A stretch of DNA of 7,620 bases. It comes from an uncultured Bacillota bacterium. Lineage in GTDB: Bacteria > Bacillota > Dehalobacteriia > UBA4068. The translations under genes and the position numbers were made by a program. Position 1 is the stretch's first letter; every line of letters begins with the position of its first letter. Location: positions 1 through 7,620 of the forward strand of contig CAKRYM010000063.1 in the NCBI GenBank assembly GCA_934427095.1, in the 5' to 3' direction. A model generated the notes under the pieces. It saw only the letters and a program-made list of their open reading frames with translations, ran no database searches and was not told where the DNA came from. Positions 5,488-7,620 of this stretch are shown here, one piece after another.

Positions 5488-7026
5488 ATGCTGGCCAAAA
5501 TGAATAGCTGTGCCTTGAGTGGCATGACCGGTTATCGTATCCAAGTGGAAGTGGATGTTGGGCCAGGCTTGTCTGCCTTTGATATTGTAGGCTTACCTGA
5601 TGCTTCAGTAAAAGAAAGCCGGGAACGTGTGCGTGCTGCCATTAAAAATTCCGGCTATGATTTTCCCATGCGCCGGATAACAGTGAACTTGGCGCCGGCA
5701 GATATTCGGAAAGAAGGTCCTTTGTTGGATCTTCCTATTGCTGTGGCCATTTTGGCGGCAACAGAGCAAATCAAGGATACGCCATTGGGCAAGAACGCTG
5801 TACTGGTGGGGGAATTATCTTTAGATGGAACCGTTAGGCCAGTAAACGGTGTCTTGGCAATGACCCATGCGATGGCCAAGGATAAAGAGATTTCTGCCAT
5901 TATTGTACCAAAGGAAAATGCTGAGGAAGCGGCGATTATCCCTGACCACCAGGTGATTCCAGCCTTATCCTTACGGCAAATCGCGGAGATTTTAAACGGA
6001 GAAAGGGAGTATACGCCAGCTTATTTGGATGCAGCTGCACTTTTCCAGGCTAATCAGACAGAAAACCCGTTGGATATGGCGGATGTTAAAGGGCAATCTG
6101 GCGCTAAACGCGCCTTGGAAATTGCTGCAGCAGGTGGGCATAATTTGCTGATGATTGGTCCGCCAGGTAGCGGTAAAACGATGCTAGCCAAGCGATTACC
6201 CACCATTATGCCACAGCTCACCTTGGAAGAAAGCATTGAGGTTACTGAGGTGTTCAGTGTGGCTGGATTATTGCCCCGCGGACAAGCCTTGCTTACGCAA
6301 AGACCGTTTCGTTCGCCTCATCATCTTTCTTCAGCCGTCAGTATTATTGGAGGTGGGGCCAATCCTCGTCCGGGGGAAATTTCCCTTGCTCATCATGGCG
6401 TACTCTTTTTGGATGAATTCCCCGAATTTCATCGGGATGTCTTGGAGGCTTTACGGCAGCCTTTAGAAGACCAACAAGTGGTGATTGCCAGAGCTAATGG
6501 CCGCGTGCAATTCCCTGCGGATTTTCAACTAATTGCCGCTATGAACCCTTGTCCTTGCGGATTTTGGGGGGATGGTTTGCGGCCTTGTACGTGTACGCCT
6601 TATGCCAGAGCTCATTATCAGCGGAAATTATCTGGGCCGTTGATGGACCGGATTGATTTGCATGTTCAGGTTCCCCGGGTGGAATATCAGCAAATTTCGG
6701 CGGGATCTGGCACGGAAGAAACCTCAGCGCAGATTCTAAGCCGCGTTATGGCAGCGAGGGAAATCCAGTTGCACCGTTTATCCGATCGAGGAATTTATAC
6801 TAATGCAAGAATGGGCAGGCGGGAAATAGAAGACTTTTGCCAGCCCGATGCAGCTGGCGAGCTTTTACTGAAGCAAGCCTTTGAACGGTTAGGCATGAGT
6901 GGGCGTAGTCATGATCGTGTGCTGAAGTTAGCACGTACCATTGCGGATTTGGCGGGTTCGGCGCAAATCGGTATGGCACATATTGCAGAAGCAATTCAGT
7001 ATCGTAGCTTGGATCGCGAAGAGTAA
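5488..7026 (+). CDS. yifB: YifB/ComM-family Mg-chelatase-like AAA+ ATPase
   Basis: A 512-residue ATPase of standard length. The N-terminal ChlI-type domain spans about 1-175, with the hallmark FDIVGLPDASVKESRERVRA (31-50) and VNLAPADIRKEG (66-77). The AAA+ core has Walker A GPPGSGKT (224-231), RPFRSPHHLSS (272-282), Walker B GVLFLDEFPEF (304-314) and sensor 1 MNPCPCG (352-358). Cys355, Cys357, Cys367 and Cys369 form the conserved four-cysteine insert, probably zinc-binding. SGPLMDRID (382-390) and SGRSHDRVLKLARTIADL (471-488, sensor 2) end the core. ComM homologues act as hexameric helicases that aid branch migration when transformed DNA is integrated; other members are uncharacterised. The ribosome site GAGGTG (5477-5482) overlaps the coaX stop, so translation is probably coupled. 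Its place between coaX and a dus gene is not the location next to dprA or topA that I would expect. Confidence 0.96.
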   Translation: MLAKMNSCALSGMTGYRIQVEVDVGPGLSAFDIVGLPDASVKESRERVRAAIKNSGYDFPMRRITVNLAPADIRKEGPLLDLPIAVAILAATEQIKDTPLGKNAVLVGELSLDGTVRPVNGVLAMTHAMAKDKEISAIIVPKENAEEAAIIPDHQVIPALSLRQIAEILNGEREYTPAYLDAAALFQANQTENPLDMADVKGQSGAKRALEIAAAGGHNLLMIGPPGSGKTMLAKRLPTIMPQLTLEESIEVTEVFSVAGLLPRGQALLTQRPFRSPHHLSSAVSIIGGGANPRPGEISLAHHGVLFLDEFPEFHRDVLEALRQPLEDQQVVIARANGRVQFPADFQLIAAMNPCPCGFWGDGLRPCTCTPYARAHYQRKLSGPLMDRIDLHVQVPRVEYQQISAGSGTEETSAQILSRVMAAREIQLHRLSDRGIYTNARMGRREIEDFCQPDAAGELLLKQAFERLGMSGRSHDRVLKLARTIADLAGSAQIGMAHIAEAIQYRSLDREE

Positions 7027-7041
7027 TTTAGTTTCGGGATT

Positions 7042-7085
7042 ATCCCATATCGCCTTTTTAGGATGGGAAAAAGGTGATATGGGAT
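7042..7085 (+). promoter_or_regulatory. Strong hairpin covering the dus ribosome binding site
   Basis: Two 18-base arms (7042-7059 and 7068-7085) pair perfectly except for one G-U wobble (7052/7075) around the loop AGGATGGG. No T-run follows, so it is not a standard terminator of yifB. The right arm holds AAAAAGGTGAT, the Shine-Dalgarno-like sequence for the ATG at 7087, and the stem ends one base before that codon. In an RNA it would hide that ribosome site. Control of dus translation, or an RNA processing site between yifB and dus, are the two readings. Confidence 0.6.
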
Positions 7086-7086
7086 C

Positions 7087-7620
7087 ATGATTGTTTATGA
7101 CAAAGAAAGGTGTGTTCCCTTGGCGGATAAATTTCCTTATTCCATTATTGCCGCACCCTTGGCGGGTATCAGTGTGCGGGCTTATCGGGAAATCGTGCGA
7201 AAATACGGCGCAGATTTGGCTTATGGAGAAATGGTTAGCTGTCGGGCGATTGGTTATGGCAATGTGAAATCCTTTGAATTGCTGGACATTGAGGGGGAAG
7301 AACACCCCCGTATGGTACAGCTGTGTGGTTGTGAGGAGGCTTTTGTTCGGCGTGGGGCTGAATTAGCGGTTTCTTTGGGTGCCGATATGCTGGATTTGAA
7401 TATGGGTTGTCCGGTACCAAAAGTAGCAATCAAATCACAAGCAGGATCCGGTCTTCTTAAAGAACCAAAAAGAATTTATGATATAGTATCATCAGTAGTA
7501 AAAAATGTATGCACACCAGTAACTGTTAAAATACGCGCTGGATGGGATAATGAAACAATTAACTGTATAGAAGTTGCAAAAATCATTGAAAAAGCCGGAG
7601 CTAGTGCAATAGCCTTGCAC
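7087..7620 (+). CDS. dus: tRNA-dihydrouridine synthase (Dus family), 3' end outside window
   Basis: The first 178 residues of a flavin enzyme that reduces uridine to dihydrouridine in tRNA; about half the usual length is visible. Motifs: FMN-loop AAPLAG (22-27), GEMVS (47-51), NMGCP (105-109) with the catalytic Cys108, VTVKIR (145-150) with the FMN-contacting Lys148, and ALH at the right edge, which usually continues as GRT. The pattern is closest to DusB-type members, though AGISVRAYRE replaces the usual AGVTDxPFR. Two in-frame starts are possible: ATG 7087, with AAGGTG in the hairpin above, and TTG 7120, with AAAGG (7106-7110) nine bases upstream and outside the hairpin. The TTG form starts just before the conserved domain. 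From residue 112 onward codon use changes sharply to A-ending codons (ATA, GTA, AGA), unlike the first part. Confidence 0.93.
   Translation, partial: MIVYDKERCVPLADKFPYSIIAAPLAGISVRAYREIVRKYGADLAYGEMVSCRAIGYGNVKSFELLDIEGEEHPRMVQLCGCEEAFVRRGAELAVSLGADMLDLNMGCPVPKVAIKSQAGSGLLKEPKRIYDIVSSVVKNVCTPVTVKIRAGWDNETINCIEVAKIIEKAGASAIALH

Noticed and set aside
5175..5525. Leftward open frame of 116 codons across the coaX-yifB junction
   Set aside because: It is the antisense shadow of two well-supported genes, without ribosome site or recognisable domain.
6928..7305. Leftward open frame of 125 codons over the yifB end and dus start
   Set aside because: It overlaps the conserved sensor 2 region of yifB and the FMN-binding start of dus on the other strand, and its product matches nothing recognisable.
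7413..7449. GGTACC and GGATCC sites close to the codon-use break, suggesting a cloning junction
   Set aside because: Six-base sites are common by chance, and another GGATCC occurs near 2091. The reading frame is intact, so artificial ligation is not supported over recombination or a chimera.

Overview
The window looks like chromosomal DNA from a low-to-moderate-GC Bacillota-type bacterium. Supporting signs are AGGAGG-type ribosome binding sites, a type III pantothenate kinase (CoaX), and sigma-A-like promoters. An anaerobic Negativicutes- or Clostridia-like source would fit, but that is inference; no RNA gene or other marker fixes the taxon. I see no CRISPR array, tRNA, rRNA or intact insertion sequence.

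Left part (1-2340), AT-rich. A leftward IclR-family regulator (84-866) ends in a perfect bidirectional terminator palindrome. It has a good sigma-A-like promoter at 1030-1057 and a perfect 7-bp palindromic candidate operator at 942-958. A gap of about 290 bases with an orphan 12-bp hairpin follows. Next comes a rightward gene for a five-segment membrane protein with two cysteine clusters (1434-2243, function unknown), closed by a terminator shared with the gene that converges on it.

Middle (2341-4657). A leftward cysteine-desulfurase-family PLP enzyme (2341-3495) and a rightward LysR-type regulator (3755-4657) are divergent across a 259-bp region. That region holds three TTCATTT repeats spaced exactly 10 bp apart, a strong extended -10 promoter for the regulator, a -10-like box without a clear -35 for the enzyme, and nested inverted repeats in the enzyme's likely 5' leader. 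This is the classic layout of a LysR regulator controlling its divergent target. The target here is a sulfur- or selenium-mobilising enzyme type.

Right part (4658-7620). coaX (coenzyme A synthesis) and yifB/comM (Mg-chelatase-like AAA ATPase) follow lysR on the same strand, 47 and 9 bases apart, and probably form an operon with it. A strong hairpin then covers the Shine-Dalgarno-like sequence of a tRNA-dihydrouridine synthase gene that runs off the right edge. Inside that gene, codon use changes abruptly just after the catalytic NMGCPVP motif (about 7420). By hand count, G+C at third positions falls from 45 of 100 codons to 11 of 67. This suggests recombination with a foreign homologue or an assembly chimera, and it is the strangest feature of the window.
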